Part shown: piece after piece, positions 26,947 through 36,484 of the stretch
Numbering within the stretch: position 1 is the first letter of the stretch
Layout: every line of letters starts with the position of its first letter
From: Micavibrio sp. TMED2
GTDB taxonomy: Bacteria > Pseudomonadota > Alphaproteobacteria > TMED2
Direction of reading: 5' to 3'
Assembly: GCA_002168225.1 (NCBI GenBank)
Contig: NHBH01000001.1
Coordinates: 2,022,509-2,086,508 of the forward strand
DNA length: 64,000 nt
The notes under the pieces: generated by a model
Databases searched by the model: none
Told to the model about the DNA's origin: nothing
Seen by the model: the letters and a program-made list of their open reading frames with translations, nothing else
Made by a program: the position numbers and the translations under genes

Positions 26947-28875
26947 CTAGTGCTTCTGGCTCAGAAAAGCCTGCGCCTCATCACTGGTCTCGAAGATGTG
27001 CGGGGCCACATCACGGCGCAGGGTCTGCCCCAGCTTCAACTTCATGAACGCGGAAGTCGTGTAACGGCTGACCTTGGTATAGAAGCGGTCCTCCATCTCC
27101 TTGACCATCGCGCCATAGGCATCGGCAATATCGCTGTCGAGCTGGAAACCCGAATAATTGACGATCACATCCACCCGGTAATCGAGTGGTGAGCATTTTC
27201 GGGTGACCTCATCACCAATCGCCTTAACATCGGCCATGTTGCGCACCCGCATGCCCTGAAAATTCAGGAACAGCCGCCGGGCATCGGTATCAACGGCAAT
27301 ACGGTCGTCGAGGGTCAGCTCCATCAGGCGTTGGGCAAGATTGATCGAGGCAATATCAAAGATAGCAGGGTCCATTTCCCGTACCTCGCCAATCAGTGGC
27401 TTGAAACCCATCTGGTTGACCACATCGCGCTCCACATCAATGCCGGGCGCAACCTCGATCAGCGCCAACCCCTGATCCGTCAGCTCGAATACCGCCCGCT
27501 CGGTGACATAGATTACCGGCGTGCCGAGGCGCACTGCCTGCTCACCGCTGAAGGTCACCTGCTCCACCTGATCGATGAATTTCGGTGAGCGGCCCTCTTT
27601 CAGGATATCGAGGCGACCGTCACCGATATTGATGTCGAGACCACCGGCACGGAATGTTCCGGCAAAGACCACCTTGCGGGCATTTTGCGAGATATTGATA
27701 AAGCCACCGGCCCCGGCGAGACGACCGCCGAAGCGGCTGACATTGACGTTGCCCGCCTTGTCCACCTGCGCCATACCGAGGCAGGCCATATCGAGACCAC
27801 CGCCATCATAGAAGTCGAATTGTGAGCTTTGCGGGATCACCGCATCGGTATTGGTCGCCGCGCCGAAATCAAGGCCACTGGCCGGGCTGCCACCGATGAT
27901 GCCCGGCTCGGCAGTCAGGGTGACATGCTCGATCAAGCGCTCTTCCGCCGCTACAGCGGCAACGCCTTCCGGCATGCCGATACCGAGATTGACCACGCCG
28001 TTGACCGGCAGCTCAAGTGCACAGCGCCGGGCGATCACCTTGCGATCAGACAGCGGCATCGGCTGCTGGCCGCTGGCCGGTGCCCGCGCCTCACCGGAGA
28101 AGTAGGGGGAGTAGTCGGTGGCAAAGGTCTGGGCGTGGTTTTCCGGATTGGCGATTACCACTGCATCAACCAGCGCTGCCGGGACGATTACATCACGCGG
28201 GTTGAGCGATCCACGGGCAACCACACGCTCGACCTGCGCGATCACCACACCGCCTGAATTGCGTGCCGCCATGGCCATGGCGAGATTGTCGAGCACCAGC
28301 GCTTCCCGTTCGAGGGTCAGGTTGCCTGCCTCATCCGCCGTGGTGCCGCGCAACAGCGCCACCTGTATCGGCTGGCACGGATAGAACAACTGCTCCTCAC
28401 CGTTCAGGGTGATCAGTTGAACCAGATCATCGGTGGAGACATCATTGATCTTGCCGCCCTCAAGCCGTGGATCGACAAAGGTGCCAAGACCGACACGGGT
28501 GATCACACCCGGACGTCCGGCGGCAATGTCGCGAAACATATGGGAGATAACGCCCTGCGGCAGGTTATAGCCCTCGATCCGGTCTTCGAGTGCCAGTTCA
28601 CCGATCTTCGGGATCAGCCCCCAATGACCACCGATCACCCGCTTGAGCAAACCGTCATGGCCGAGGCGGTTGAGGCCGCGATCCTTGCCATCACCCTGCC
28701 CGGCGGCAAAGATCAACGTCAGGTCGCGCGGTTCCTTGGTGTCGAGAAAACGCTGTTCCAGCGCCTGCAACAGCTCTTCCGGCACGCCGATGCCAACAAA
28801 GCCGGATGTGCAGATTGTATCGCCGCTACGCACCAGCGCAGCCGCTTCGGAAGGGGATACCACCTTATCGCCCAT
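26947..28875 (-). CDS. Family I CoA-transferase (YdiF/propionate CoA-transferase type) with C-terminal extension
   Basis: Transfers CoA between short-chain acids such as acetate and acetoacetate/propionate. ATG 28875 has AGGGAG eight bases upstream; GTG 28884 is the longer option. 642 residues. The alpha half carries [16 protein letters not shown]; the beta half carries [12 protein letters not shown] and the catalytic Glu323 in [16 protein letters not shown]. YdiF-like enzymes end near 530 residues. Here about 110 extra residues follow ([20 protein letters not shown] ... [19 protein letters not shown]), a small alpha/beta-looking domain. A subset of long CoA-transferases has such a tail. Confidence 0.88.
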   Translation of the reverse strand: MGDKVVSPSEAAALVRSGDTICTSGFVGIGVPEELLQALEQRFLDTKEPRDLTLIFAAGQGDGKDRGLNRLGHDGLLKRVIGGHWGLIPKIGELALEDRIEGYNLPQGVISHMFRDIAAGRPGVITRVGLGTFVDPRLEGGKINDVSTDDLVQLITLNGEEQLFYPCQPIQVALLRGTTADEAGNLTLEREALVLDNLAMAMAARNSGGVVIAQVERVVARGSLNPRDVIVPAALVDAVVIANPENHAQTFATDYSPYFSGEARAPASGQQPMPLSDRKVIARRCALELPVNGVVNLGIGMPEGVAAVAAEERLIEHVTLTAEPGIIGGSPASGLDFGAATNTDAVIPQSSQFDFYDGGGLDMACLGMAQVDKAGNVNVSRFGGRLAGAGGFINISQNARKVVFAGTFRAGGLDINIGDGRLDILKEGRSPKFIDQVEQVTFSGEQAVRLGTPVIYVTERAVFELTDQGLALIEVAPGIDVERDVVNQMGFKPLIGEVREMDPAIFDIASINLAQRLMELTLDDRIAVDTDARRLFLNFQGMRVRNMADVKAIGDEVTRKCSPLDYRVDVIVNYSGFQLDSDIADAYGAMVKEMEDRFYTKVSRYTTSAFMKLKLGQTLRRDVAPHIFETSDEAQAFLSQKH

Positions 28876-28959
28876 GACCGTCACTCCCTGATATTATGTA
28901 TCCTTTACGCGGATACTTATTACCGGTTGTGTAACCTGAGCGAGGTGAAAGGGTCGAGC

Positions 28960-28979
28960 ATTTCCCGCTATCGGGAAAT
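28960..28979 (-). terminator. Hairpin after the 386-residue gene
   Basis: Perfect 8-bp stem ATTTCCCG / CGGGAAAT with a 4-base loop, 10 bases beyond the stop of the upstream minus-strand gene. No U-run follows on that strand, so termination is uncertain. Confidence 0.4.
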
Positions 28980-28988
28980 AAAATTAGC

Positions 28989-30149
28989 CTACATATCGTT
29001 GTGCAAACGGCGGCGACGGCGCTCGATTGCTTCGTGGATTGCCGGCATGTCCGGTTGCAGGATCGCCATGGTCTTGAGCTGCAGGGCAATCTGTTCGAGT
29101 TTGCCGAGTTCAAGGCGCGGCTCGTTCTCCCGACGGTCAAACGGGGTGTCACTGGCCAGCGAGCGGATCAGGTGATAGCGGAAGGCAGCGGCGGTCTCGG
29201 GACATTTGCCGTGGCTCATCAATTCGCTGACCAGCGCCAGACACTGCCCGCCAAACGGCGTCTTGCCACGATACTGACCGGTCATGATCTCGATTGTCAG
29301 CTCGACCTGTGCCAGCAGCGATACCTGTGGCCCGACCAGATCGCGCAGAACACCAGGCGAGAAGATGGCATCGGCAAAGATACGGTCGAGGATGGCCATG
29401 CCCTTATCATTGGTCGCGGCCAGTTTGAGCACCACCTCTTCCAGCTTGTCCATCATCGCGCGATAGGTCGTCAGATGCTGGCAGACAATAGCAGTCAGGT
29501 AGAAATCAATCTGATCCGGCTCCACCTTGCCGTCGAGCGCCCACTGGACTTTGACGAAATCCTGTTCCTCAAGCTTGGGCAGCTTGTCACGGGATTTGGC
29601 AAAGGTTCGGGCATTCTTCTGGATCGTCTCGGCATACTCAAAGAGTGCTTCCTGACGCTCCTTGATCTCCATACCCAGTTTCGGTCCCTGCAGGCGGGCA
29701 ACCCGATAGATGCCGGACTCGATCAGGGTGCCATAACGATCAATCTCGCGCTGATAACCGGAGATATGCAGAAACTCGGTTGCTGTCAGGGATTGCGCAC
29801 CGAGATAGGGCCGCAGCAGCGCCTCGGTCGCCCGGCGGGCATCCAGCTTGAAGAAATCATCGATTGAGTTGCAGACATCAACCGCCTCGACAAAGCCGAC
29901 CTGATAGGCCTGGCTCTGATGTGCCTCGGGCCGGTCGATATGGAGCAGTTCGGTTTCGATCCGTCCGCCGCGGATATTGTTCTGGTACTGCATAACGCGG
30001 ATCGCCTCGGCGGAGCGATCCGTCTTGGCCATCTCACGCGCGCGTTTGATCGCCAGATCCTTGTCGGTCAGGTTGGTATGGGTCGTCCAGCGGCCGTTAC
30101 AAAAAACCAGAATGGAAAATTGCAGCTTCTGTTTGTTGCGTAACAGCAT
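28989..30149 (-). CDS. Conserved-looking protein of unknown function
   Basis: 386 residues; I do not recognise a family. Good AGAGGAAG ribosome site before ATG 30149. There is no signal peptide or membrane segment. The N-terminal 70 residues look like a small beta domain (FSILVFCNGRWTTHTNLTDKDLAIKRAREMA); the remainder is mainly helical and charged, ending in an Arg-rich tail ERRRRRLHND. The gene starts 41 bases after the cytochrome b561 stop on the same strand, so the two are probably co-transcribed. No catalytic motif was found. Confidence 0.75.
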   Translation of the reverse strand: MLLRNKQKLQFSILVFCNGRWTTHTNLTDKDLAIKRAREMAKTDRSAEAIRVMQYQNNIRGGRIETELLHIDRPEAHQSQAYQVGFVEAVDVCNSIDDFFKLDARRATEALLRPYLGAQSLTATEFLHISGYQREIDRYGTLIESGIYRVARLQGPKLGMEIKERQEALFEYAETIQKNARTFAKSRDKLPKLEEQDFVKVQWALDGKVEPDQIDFYLTAIVCQHLTTYRAMMDKLEEVVLKLAATNDKGMAILDRIFADAIFSPGVLRDLVGPQVSLLAQVELTIEIMTGQYRGKTPFGGQCLALVSELMSHGKCPETAAAFRYHLIRSLASDTPFDRRENEPRLELGKLEQIALQLKTMAILQPDMPAIHEAIERRRRRLHNDM

Positions 30150-30190
30150 AAGCTTCCTCTGCTTGAATAACGGTCAGACAGGCGCTGTGG

Positions 30191-30781
30191 CTACGGCAGG
30201 CTGATACGCCCGAATACCCCATCACGTTTGATAAAGCGGTGGAACAGTGCAGCCCCGATATGCATGCCAATCAACAATACAAAAGCCAGCCCACCGCACA
30301 AGTGCAAGGTGAACAGCAATCCCGACAGCTCCTTGTCCCTGCCGATCAGGCCCGGCAGGTTGGTCTCGAAAAACTGCACCGGATAACCGCCCGCCGCTGT
30401 CGCCAGCCAGCCGATGATCGGCACCGCGAACAGCAGGGCGTAAAGCGCGACATGCACGGCCATGCCAATCAGGTGCTGGGCCTTCGGCAGGTCATCGAGC
30501 GGCACAGGCCGCGGCCGGGTGAACTTCACCACCACGCGGAGCAGCACCAGTGCGAGCACAATAACGCCAAAGGTCTTGTGATATTTGTAGATCATCCCGG
30601 TCACATCGCCGCCGAGCATGTCCTTCAATCCGTTGAAACCGAGCAGCCAGAAGCCGATGCCGCTCGCCAGCATCCATGCCATGACAATCGCCGTGCCCCA
30701 ATGGATCAGACGCAGGCTGCGAGGATGGCGCATTACCGGTGCGGTTTCGACAACCGGCGCTTCAACAGATATATCGGACAT
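30191..30781 (-). CDS. Cytochrome b561 family protein
   Basis: Di-haem membrane electron carrier of the bacterial b561/YodB type, 196 residues, four membrane spans. Candidate haem His residues lie in LRLIHWGTAIVMAWML, IYKYHKTFGVI, MAVHVALYALLFAVP and LFTLHLCGGLAFVLLIGMHIGAALFHRF. It probably passes electrons from quinol to a periplasmic acceptor; the partner is not in the window. AAGGA lies upstream of ATG 30781. Confidence 0.9.
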   Translation of the reverse strand: MSDISVEAPVVETAPVMRHPRSLRLIHWGTAIVMAWMLASGIGFWLLGFNGLKDMLGGDVTGMIYKYHKTFGVIVLALVLLRVVVKFTRPRPVPLDDLPKAQHLIGMAVHVALYALLFAVPIIGWLATAAGGYPVQFFETNLPGLIGRDKELSGLLFTLHLCGGLAFVLLIGMHIGAALFHRFIKRDGVFGRISLP

Positions 30782-30938
30782 GTCACGGCATCCTTACCAT
30801 ATGCGGCCCAAGGCATTAGTTTCTGATGCAAAGACAATCACAGTCGTCCATCAAGGCCAAGCAAGAACGGCCATTTTCGCTGACAACGAACTGCTGCGCA
30901 GTATCAGGGCACCATTTTACATAAGTGAGTAATCCCCC

Positions 30939-31871
30939 ATGAAGATAGGCATCATTGGAACAGGTATGGTTGGTAGTGCTGCGGCCTTTGCAATGGCAAT
31001 CCGCGGAATCGGCTCGCACCTTGTTTTGGTTGATCACAACAGCAAGCTGGCAGCGGCACAGGCACAGGACATTGCCCATGCCGTACCGTTCGGATCACCG
31101 ATCAGGATCAGTCACGGCAGTTACGAAGATCTTGCAGGTGCCGCCATTGTTGTCCTTACCGCCGGGGTAAACCAGAAGCCTGGCGAAACCCGCCTGCAAC
31201 TGCTCGACCGCAATGTCGCGGTTTTTGAAGACATTATCACCCGGCTGAATGCAGTCACGACAGATGCGATCCTGCTGATCGCCACCAACCCGGTCGATAT
31301 CATGACCTATGTGGCGCAAAAACTCTCCGGCCTCGCCCCGGAGCGGGTGATCGGCTCCGGTACCATTCTGGATACCGCACGGTTCCGCAGCCTGCTCGGT
31401 GACCATCTGGAGCTGGCACCGCAATCGGTCCATGCCTATGTCATGGGTGAACATGGCGACAGCGAGGTTCTGGTCTGGTCAAACGCCATCGCCGGGAGCG
31501 TGCCGGTGGCCGATTATGCGGACCAGATCGGCAAACCGCTGGATAAGGCAAGCCGGGACCGGATTGATAATGATGTGCGGCGTGCCGCGTACAAGATCAT
31601 CGAGGGCAAGGGATCGACCTATTACGGCATCGGCGCCGGCGTTGCCCGCATCTGCCGCGCGATCATCGAGGATGAACATGCCATCCTGAGCGTCTCAATG
31701 GTCACGCCGGAGATTGCAGGCATCACTGATGTTCCACTATCCCTGCCCCGGGTGATTGGCCGTGACGGTATTTTGGAGACCATCCCGTTGCGGCTCGATC
31801 AGGCGGAAGCCGCTGCCCTCAAGAAGAGCGCGACCATCATCAGGGATGCGTTACCGCCATCCCTGACTTGA
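30939..31871 (+). CDS. ldh: L-lactate dehydrogenase (NAD-dependent)
   Basis: 310-residue lactate/malate dehydrogenase family enzyme. NAD loop GTGMVGSAAAF, catalytic His172 in MGEHGDSE, Arg148 in DTARFR. Residue 79 in the mobile loop is Gln (VNQKPGETR), which points to lactate rather than malate, where Arg is expected. Interconverts pyruvate and L-lactate in the cytoplasm. Single gene, convergent with the flavoprotein gene 10 bases away. Confidence 0.92.
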   Translation: MKIGIIGTGMVGSAAAFAMAIRGIGSHLVLVDHNSKLAAAQAQDIAHAVPFGSPIRISHGSYEDLAGAAIVVLTAGVNQKPGETRLQLLDRNVAVFEDIITRLNAVTTDAILLIATNPVDIMTYVAQKLSGLAPERVIGSGTILDTARFRSLLGDHLELAPQSVHAYVMGEHGDSEVLVWSNAIAGSVPVADYADQIGKPLDKASRDRIDNDVRRAAYKIIEGKGSTYYGIGAGVARICRAIIEDEHAILSVSMVTPEIAGITDVPLSLPRVIGRDGILETIPLRLDQAEAAALKKSATIIRDALPPSLT

Positions 31872-31881
31872 TCTTCTGCTA

Positions 31882-33552
31882 TCAGAGCCCGCCAAGGCGA
31901 CGGAAGATGTCCGGCCCCTGATTGTTGGCCGGTTTTCCGGTACGTCGTTTGTTGCGCCAGTCATTGAGCGGTGAGGCAACATTCTCAACTGCCGGTGCCG
32001 GACCGGGCACAAGGCTTTCCGCCAGAATCTTGGCATGGTCGCGGATACCGGGGATATTCTGACCGGCCGGGCCAAACTTGCCCTCCTCGGTCATGGCGTC
32101 ACCGGCCGTCATCGGACCGATCGCGGAAATCGAGGAGATTGTCCGTCCCTTGCTGTCGACAACCCGGCGCTGTTCATCAACCTCAATGCCAACACCAGTT
32201 TCCGGATCAGGCAGCAATACGCCATTGCGGCGCATGTTGCGGGCCAGTTTGCCATCGGCCTTGGCATAATCATTGGCCGGTCCAAGTGCCGCGACCAGAC
32301 CATCAATTTTGATCTGCTCGGCAGCATCCTGTCCGCGGCGGGTCAGTTTGACCTCCAGCTTGCCATCAGCGTTCTGATGCACACCGTGAATGCTGGCCGG
32401 AACAATCTCCACCTGCCCGCGATCGACCAGTTCCTGAACCTGGCTGTGCACCTGTGCGCCGACACCGATAGACATGGTGCCGACCAGGCTTGAGTTTTTC
32501 TGCAACAGGTCCGCGAGTTGCTGGGTCGGAATACCGCTTTCCTTGATCAGTTGCGGCACCAGCGGACGCATTGAGGCAACAATGGTCCAGTCCTCAAAAC
32601 CCTGCTCCCGGTACTTGTCAAAAACCTCCCGCACATAGCCGGGCACCTGACCGACCGTAGTCGGGGTTGGTGGCAGGTCATTGAAGGTGATCTTCGGCAT
32701 CGGAATATCGGTCCGGTCCATACGGGCATGGGTCAGGCCATTGCGCGACATCAGCACCATCTTGGCATCCGGGCGGTCGAAGTAGCCCTGTTTCTTGGCG
32801 CTGAGCACAACATCAAAGGCACTCAGACCTGTACCCAGAACACCGAGCGTCTTGACCCGTGGATCGCGAATAAAGTCATTGATCTTCTCTTTGCCTTCCC
32901 AAAGGTCCTCAACGCACCGATTGGCGCGGGCACGCTGGTCCATTTTCCTTAGGAAAGGTGCCTCACGAGGCTGCAAGTGGCCGGTAGCCTTGATGGCGTG
33001 GTCAAAGCTGTACCGTTTGGAAAACAGATCGCCCTCCTGCTTGACGGCAACCTGTGCCCGGCCATCACGGGTCGGGGTGATGCGGCGCACATCGCCGTAG
33101 ATAACATTCACATCCGCAACATCGGCCTGTCTCGCCTCTTTTACCGCCGTGCGCAGACGGTCGAGCAAATACACCTGATACAACCGGCGCGGCACCAGAG
33201 TGTGTTCGGAGTAATTTCCCTGGAGCGCTTCAGCAATCCGATCGCCACTATCGGTGCGCCAGTTCTTCTCAGCACGCCCCTTTAGCCAATCAACCAGATC
33301 ACCCGGCTTGTCAGCATAGGGGGAGAGCATGCGTGCCGGAATGTTGGTAAAGTGCTCATTACCAGCCATGCCATAAGCGATACCGCCGGCAAATCGCTGC
33401 CCGGCCTTCTCGAACATGGTGATCTTGATCGGCTTGGCCGGCGGGTTCTCAACGGCATTGCGCAGCATGTGGAGCGCTGTACAAACGCCGGAAAAGCCGG
33501 AGCCGACGATGCCGATGGTTTCCGGACGATTGTCACTGGTGTCGAGTTTCAT
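31882..33552 (-). CDS. FAD/NAD(P)-binding flavoprotein
   Basis: 556 residues with two Rossmann motifs: GIVGSGFSGVCTALHML at about 14-30 (FAD) and LGVLGTGLSAFDVVLSA in the middle (NAD(P)). Conserved segments FAGGIAYGMAGNEHFTNIPA and HAIKATGHLQP match the YdhS-like FAD/NAD(P)-binding family, related to monooxygenases and N-hydroxylases. C-terminal tail is basic and disordered. Substrate unknown. Next to a VOC-like gene 43 bases upstream on the same strand. Confidence 0.85.
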   Translation of the reverse strand: MKLDTSDNRPETIGIVGSGFSGVCTALHMLRNAVENPPAKPIKITMFEKAGQRFAGGIAYGMAGNEHFTNIPARMLSPYADKPGDLVDWLKGRAEKNWRTDSGDRIAEALQGNYSEHTLVPRRLYQVYLLDRLRTAVKEARQADVADVNVIYGDVRRITPTRDGRAQVAVKQEGDLFSKRYSFDHAIKATGHLQPREAPFLRKMDQRARANRCVEDLWEGKEKINDFIRDPRVKTLGVLGTGLSAFDVVLSAKKQGYFDRPDAKMVLMSRNGLTHARMDRTDIPMPKITFNDLPPTPTTVGQVPGYVREVFDKYREQGFEDWTIVASMRPLVPQLIKESGIPTQQLADLLQKNSSLVGTMSIGVGAQVHSQVQELVDRGQVEIVPASIHGVHQNADGKLEVKLTRRGQDAAEQIKIDGLVAALGPANDYAKADGKLARNMRRNGVLLPDPETGVGIEVDEQRRVVDSKGRTISSISAIGPMTAGDAMTEEGKFGPAGQNIPGIRDHAKILAESLVPGPAPAVENVASPLNDWRNKRRTGKPANNQGPDIFRRLGGL

Positions 33553-33595
33553 GCTCGAAATCCTTCAGATGTATTTCTGGTGGCATCCGCAAACA

Positions 33596-34084
33596 TCATG
33601 AGAGCCCTGATGTCGCGAGTGCTGTAACGAGTGGCTGATAGCCGTCCCCGACGGCCATGAAGTAATAGAACCTGTTGTCCGCCCAGCGCAGCGCCGGAAT
33701 TCTGAGTTCAAGGAGGCCGACCGGCCCGCCATCAAACACATCGGCAGCATCCATTTCCCATGCTGCTTCTGTGGCAGCGTCAATATCATCGATCCAGATA
33801 CCAACCGACCGGATGCCCGGATGCGGATTGGCGTCACCGGACAGTGATGACAGCAGCACCGCAGGCTCCGCCGTATCGATATCTGTTTCCGCTATATCCG
33901 GCCGTCCGATCAGCTCATCGCCGCGCGGGCTGGTGGCAATGGATTGCCATCCGCGTTTGTCCAGCAGCGGCTGACGATGACGATCGGGGTTACTCAGGCG
34001 ATACTCGACAAAGGCCACAGACCGCAGACCCGGCAGAACCAGTTCTGGCGGCAACTCGACCTTGGTATCGATGTTAAGCATCAT
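33596..34084 (-). CDS. VOC/glyoxalase-like protein
   Basis: 162 residues. The pattern resembles a vicinal-oxygen-chelate half-domain: RSVAFVEYRLSNPDRHRQPLLDKRGWQSIA near the start and GIRSVGIWIDDIDAATEAAWEMDA in the second half, as in the N-terminal part of hydroxyphenylpyruvate dioxygenases. Metal ligands cannot be assigned with confidence. It precedes the flavoprotein on the same strand, so a joint oxidative step is possible. Confidence 0.6.
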   Translation of the reverse strand: MMLNIDTKVELPPELVLPGLRSVAFVEYRLSNPDRHRQPLLDKRGWQSIATSPRGDELIGRPDIAETDIDTAEPAVLLSSLSGDANPHPGIRSVGIWIDDIDAATEAAWEMDAADVFDGGPVGLLELRIPALRWADNRFYYFMAVGDGYQPLVTALATSGLS

Positions 34085-34224
34085 GGTTCCCTAACGTGCC
34101 GACATAGCGTTATGTCCGGTACTCAGGGATAATTGTATGCGTAGAAAGTTGTTAGAAGTTTGTGTATGAACATTTCATTACGCACGGTTGCAGCGCACAA
34201 TAAACAGCCCTGAAACCTTACTAT

Positions 34225-35256
34225 TCAATAGAACTGAACAATCACGCCGCTGACATAGATCACACCGAGTGCGACGGTCTCCCAGCCCAGCCCTGCCGGA
34301 CCGGATTCCTGTCGCTTGATCAACCCCAGCAACAGCACAATAGTCATCAGGATCGACCAGGCGAAGAGAAACAGCGTCGATTGGTCGACGGCATGGACAA
34401 TGGAGCCGTCCCGATACCCGATATCGCTGGCGACCAGAAACAGCGCATCGAAAGTATTGCCACCAACGATACCGCCTACAGCCAGTGTTGCCGCCCCCTG
34501 CCGCACGGCAGCGACCGTGGTGATCAACTCGGGCAGCGAGGTAATTACCGAGGTCAGCATCACCCCCAGAATGGCCTGATCCAGTCCGGTATCATCGGCA
34601 ATTTCACCGGCGAGCATGGCCATGCCCCAGCCGGATGTACCCAGCAACACGGCCATGAGGGCGAATGAACCCGCCAGCCGGAATGACAGTCCGGCACGGC
34701 TGTCTGCCTTATCCGGTTCATCCCGGTCCGTCTCGCGGGTTTCCCGAGGCACCCATGGCGGATTTTCCCGAACGGAATTCGCCATGCCGGTTCCCCAGAG
34801 ATAGACGAACAGGATCAGCGGCGTTACCGGATGGATTTCGAACAGGCTAACCTCAGGTAGCAAGGCAGCTGTAAGCGGCAAGGCCAGCAAGAACAGCAGC
34901 AAGGTCGACTGCACCAATATTGTCGGCGAGGCAACGGCGTGCTCGAGATTGGCCCGTTTATAGGCAAAATCGGCTGCCACCAGAAACACTGTCTGCGCAG
35001 CAATACCACCAATAGCATTTGATACGGCGAGGTCTGGCAGCCCGTTCATGGCTGCCGTGGTTGACGTCACAAGACCGGACAAGGACGTCGTGGCCCCCAG
35101 AAAAATGCCACCAAACAGCGCCTCACCCAACCCGGTCTGATCGGCCAGTCGGTCTGCCATTCGCGTTATCCGGGTACCGACAGACCCGATAACCAATGTC
35201 AAAATAATCACACCCGCGATCAACCAGGAAAGCGGCCACTCTTCAATTCCAAACAT
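34225..35256 (-). CDS. Sodium/calcium exchanger family (CaCA) membrane protein
   Basis: Cation antiporter, 343 residues with about ten membrane spans. The two alpha-repeats are visible: GIFLGATTSLSGLVTSTTAAMNGLPDLAVSNAIGG and TSVITSLPELITTVAAVRQGAATLAVGGIVGGNTFDA. The first repeat has Ser/Gly where the usual acidic ion ligand (TSxPE) would be; the second keeps Glu. ATG 35256 lies 5 bases after the ExoD-like stop; the longer frame starts with TTG. Confidence 0.85.
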   Translation of the reverse strand: MFGIEEWPLSWLIAGVIILTLVIGSVGTRITRMADRLADQTGLGEALFGGIFLGATTSLSGLVTSTTAAMNGLPDLAVSNAIGGIAAQTVFLVAADFAYKRANLEHAVASPTILVQSTLLLFLLALPLTAALLPEVSLFEIHPVTPLILFVYLWGTGMANSVRENPPWVPRETRETDRDEPDKADSRAGLSFRLAGSFALMAVLLGTSGWGMAMLAGEIADDTGLDQAILGVMLTSVITSLPELITTVAAVRQGAATLAVGGIVGGNTFDALFLVASDIGYRDGSIVHAVDQSTLFLFAWSILMTIVLLLGLIKRQESGPAGLGWETVALGVIYVSGVIVQFY

Positions 35257-35261
35257 ATCAA

Positions 35262-35837
35262 TCAGGCAAAGCTGGTATAGAGCCAATAACCCGTGCCGAT
35301 GGCAAAGCAGGCAGACACAAGGACAACAAGTCCGTCATTTGCGGTCAGGCCAAGACCGAGCAGAACCAGCCCAAAGGCAGGCAGAAATGCTGCAAACGGA
35401 ACAAGCCCCATAGGGATAATTGAAATACTCAACAGAATAGCGAGTATGGAGACAAAATAGATGCCCGGCCGATGAATTATCCATGACAGTCTCGCCGTAA
35501 GGAATGGTTCAACGTAACCCAGAACCTTATTGGCTTTGCGTAGTGAAGCTGCCAGAGTTTGATGATCAATCGTCTGTTTGCGCAGCCGTTTGGGCATCCA
35601 AGGCTTACCGCTGGTGAACAGCATCTGAATGCTGAACAGGGTAAGCAGCAGGCCCATGATGACCGGCATGCCGGGAATGCCACCGACCGGGCTTGCCTGA
35701 AGCGTTGCCGGCACCAGAATGAACGGGCCGTAGGAACGACCGCTGAGCCTGTCGATAATCGCTTCAACCGTGACCTTGTCGCCCTCGGTCTTCTGCTGCA
35801 ACTCTTCAATAATACCCGTGATTTCCCCGTTTGCCAT
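35262..35837 (-). CDS. ExoD-like membrane protein
   Basis: 191-residue integral membrane protein of the ExoD family (exopolysaccharide synthesis, ExoD). Recognised from LSGRSYGPFILVPATLQASPVGGIPGMPVIMGLLLTLFSIQML and KPWMPKRLRKQTI. The ATG at 35837 (MANGEITGII) with GGGACAG upstream is preferred. In rhizobia exoD mutants are alkali sensitive and alter exopolysaccharide. Direct coupling to a cation exchanger fits a role in ion or pH balance; that is inference. Confidence 0.88.
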   Translation of the reverse strand: MANGEITGIIEELQQKTEGDKVTVEAIIDRLSGRSYGPFILVPATLQASPVGGIPGMPVIMGLLLTLFSIQMLFTSGKPWMPKRLRKQTIDHQTLAASLRKANKVLGYVEPFLTARLSWIIHRPGIYFVSILAILLSISIIPMGLVPFAAFLPAFGLVLLGLGLTANDGLVVLVSACFAIGTGYWLYTSFA

Positions 35838-35914
35838 CGTACTGTCCCGAAAGTTGGATAAACAAAAGCGATCCGGCGGATCTCCCACCGGATCGCCAAT
35901 GCCGTCATATCGCG

Positions 35915-36208
35915 TTACTGACGATCGGCTGGTTCATCAGATGCATCGGCATCTTCGGCATCAATCGTTGGTACGGTTACCTCGACCTCACGTGAATTGA
36001 CGTCAACATCAGGGACCTCGATAGCGGCCTGCTGTGAGCCCAACTCGATATCGGCGATATCCACATCAATCTCGGGCAACTGACCGCCGTAGACCCGGAC
36101 GGTTGGCAACTCACCCTCTTGTGTCACTCTGAAATCAACCAGACCAACAGCCATCGCGGCAACAACAGCCAGAACGACAAATCCGACAATAAGTGCAAAC
36201 AAGCGCAT
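35915..36208 (-). CDS. Small membrane-anchored acidic protein, unknown function
   Basis: 97 residues: an N-terminal membrane span MRLFALIVGFVVLAVVAAMAV, then a strongly acidic, valine-rich periplasmic part (ELPTVRVYGGQLPEIDVDIADIELG ... VEVTVPTID). Clear CGGAG ribosome site. It may be the first gene of the unit leading into exoD and the exchanger (gap 77 bases to the exoD ATG). No family recognised. Confidence 0.7.
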   Translation of the reverse strand: MRLFALIVGFVVLAVVAAMAVGLVDFRVTQEGELPTVRVYGGQLPEIDVDIADIELGSQQAAIEVPDVDVNSREVEVTVPTIDAEDADASDEPADRQ

Positions 36209-36484
36209 GGTTTTTCTCCGTTGATTATTCCTGTCTTAATAACGGAGATGTGTCCGGTAAAGTTCCATGCAACGGGTATTCAGCCCAATAGAGAAGGCAT
36301 CAGAAATCAGCAGTTCCGGATCGAGATAAGTCTTGATTTTACGAATGCTGTCATGAACTTGCACACAGGCGCATTCTTTAATCGCGTTGCACTTGATAGC
36401 CGAAAAAATGTTGCGAATGATACTGCCCGTCTGAATGACACCACGTCTGAACGACACGGGGATCAATAAGGGGGAGATACACTC

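Noticed and set aside
29001..29867. 288-codon frame opposite the unknown 386-residue gene
   Set aside because: The minus-strand frame is longer, has a strong ribosome site and operon spacing; the plus frame has neither.
36209..36484. Lux box upstream of the LuxR gene
   Set aside because: No 18-20 base palindrome of lux-box type could be found in the 276-base gap.
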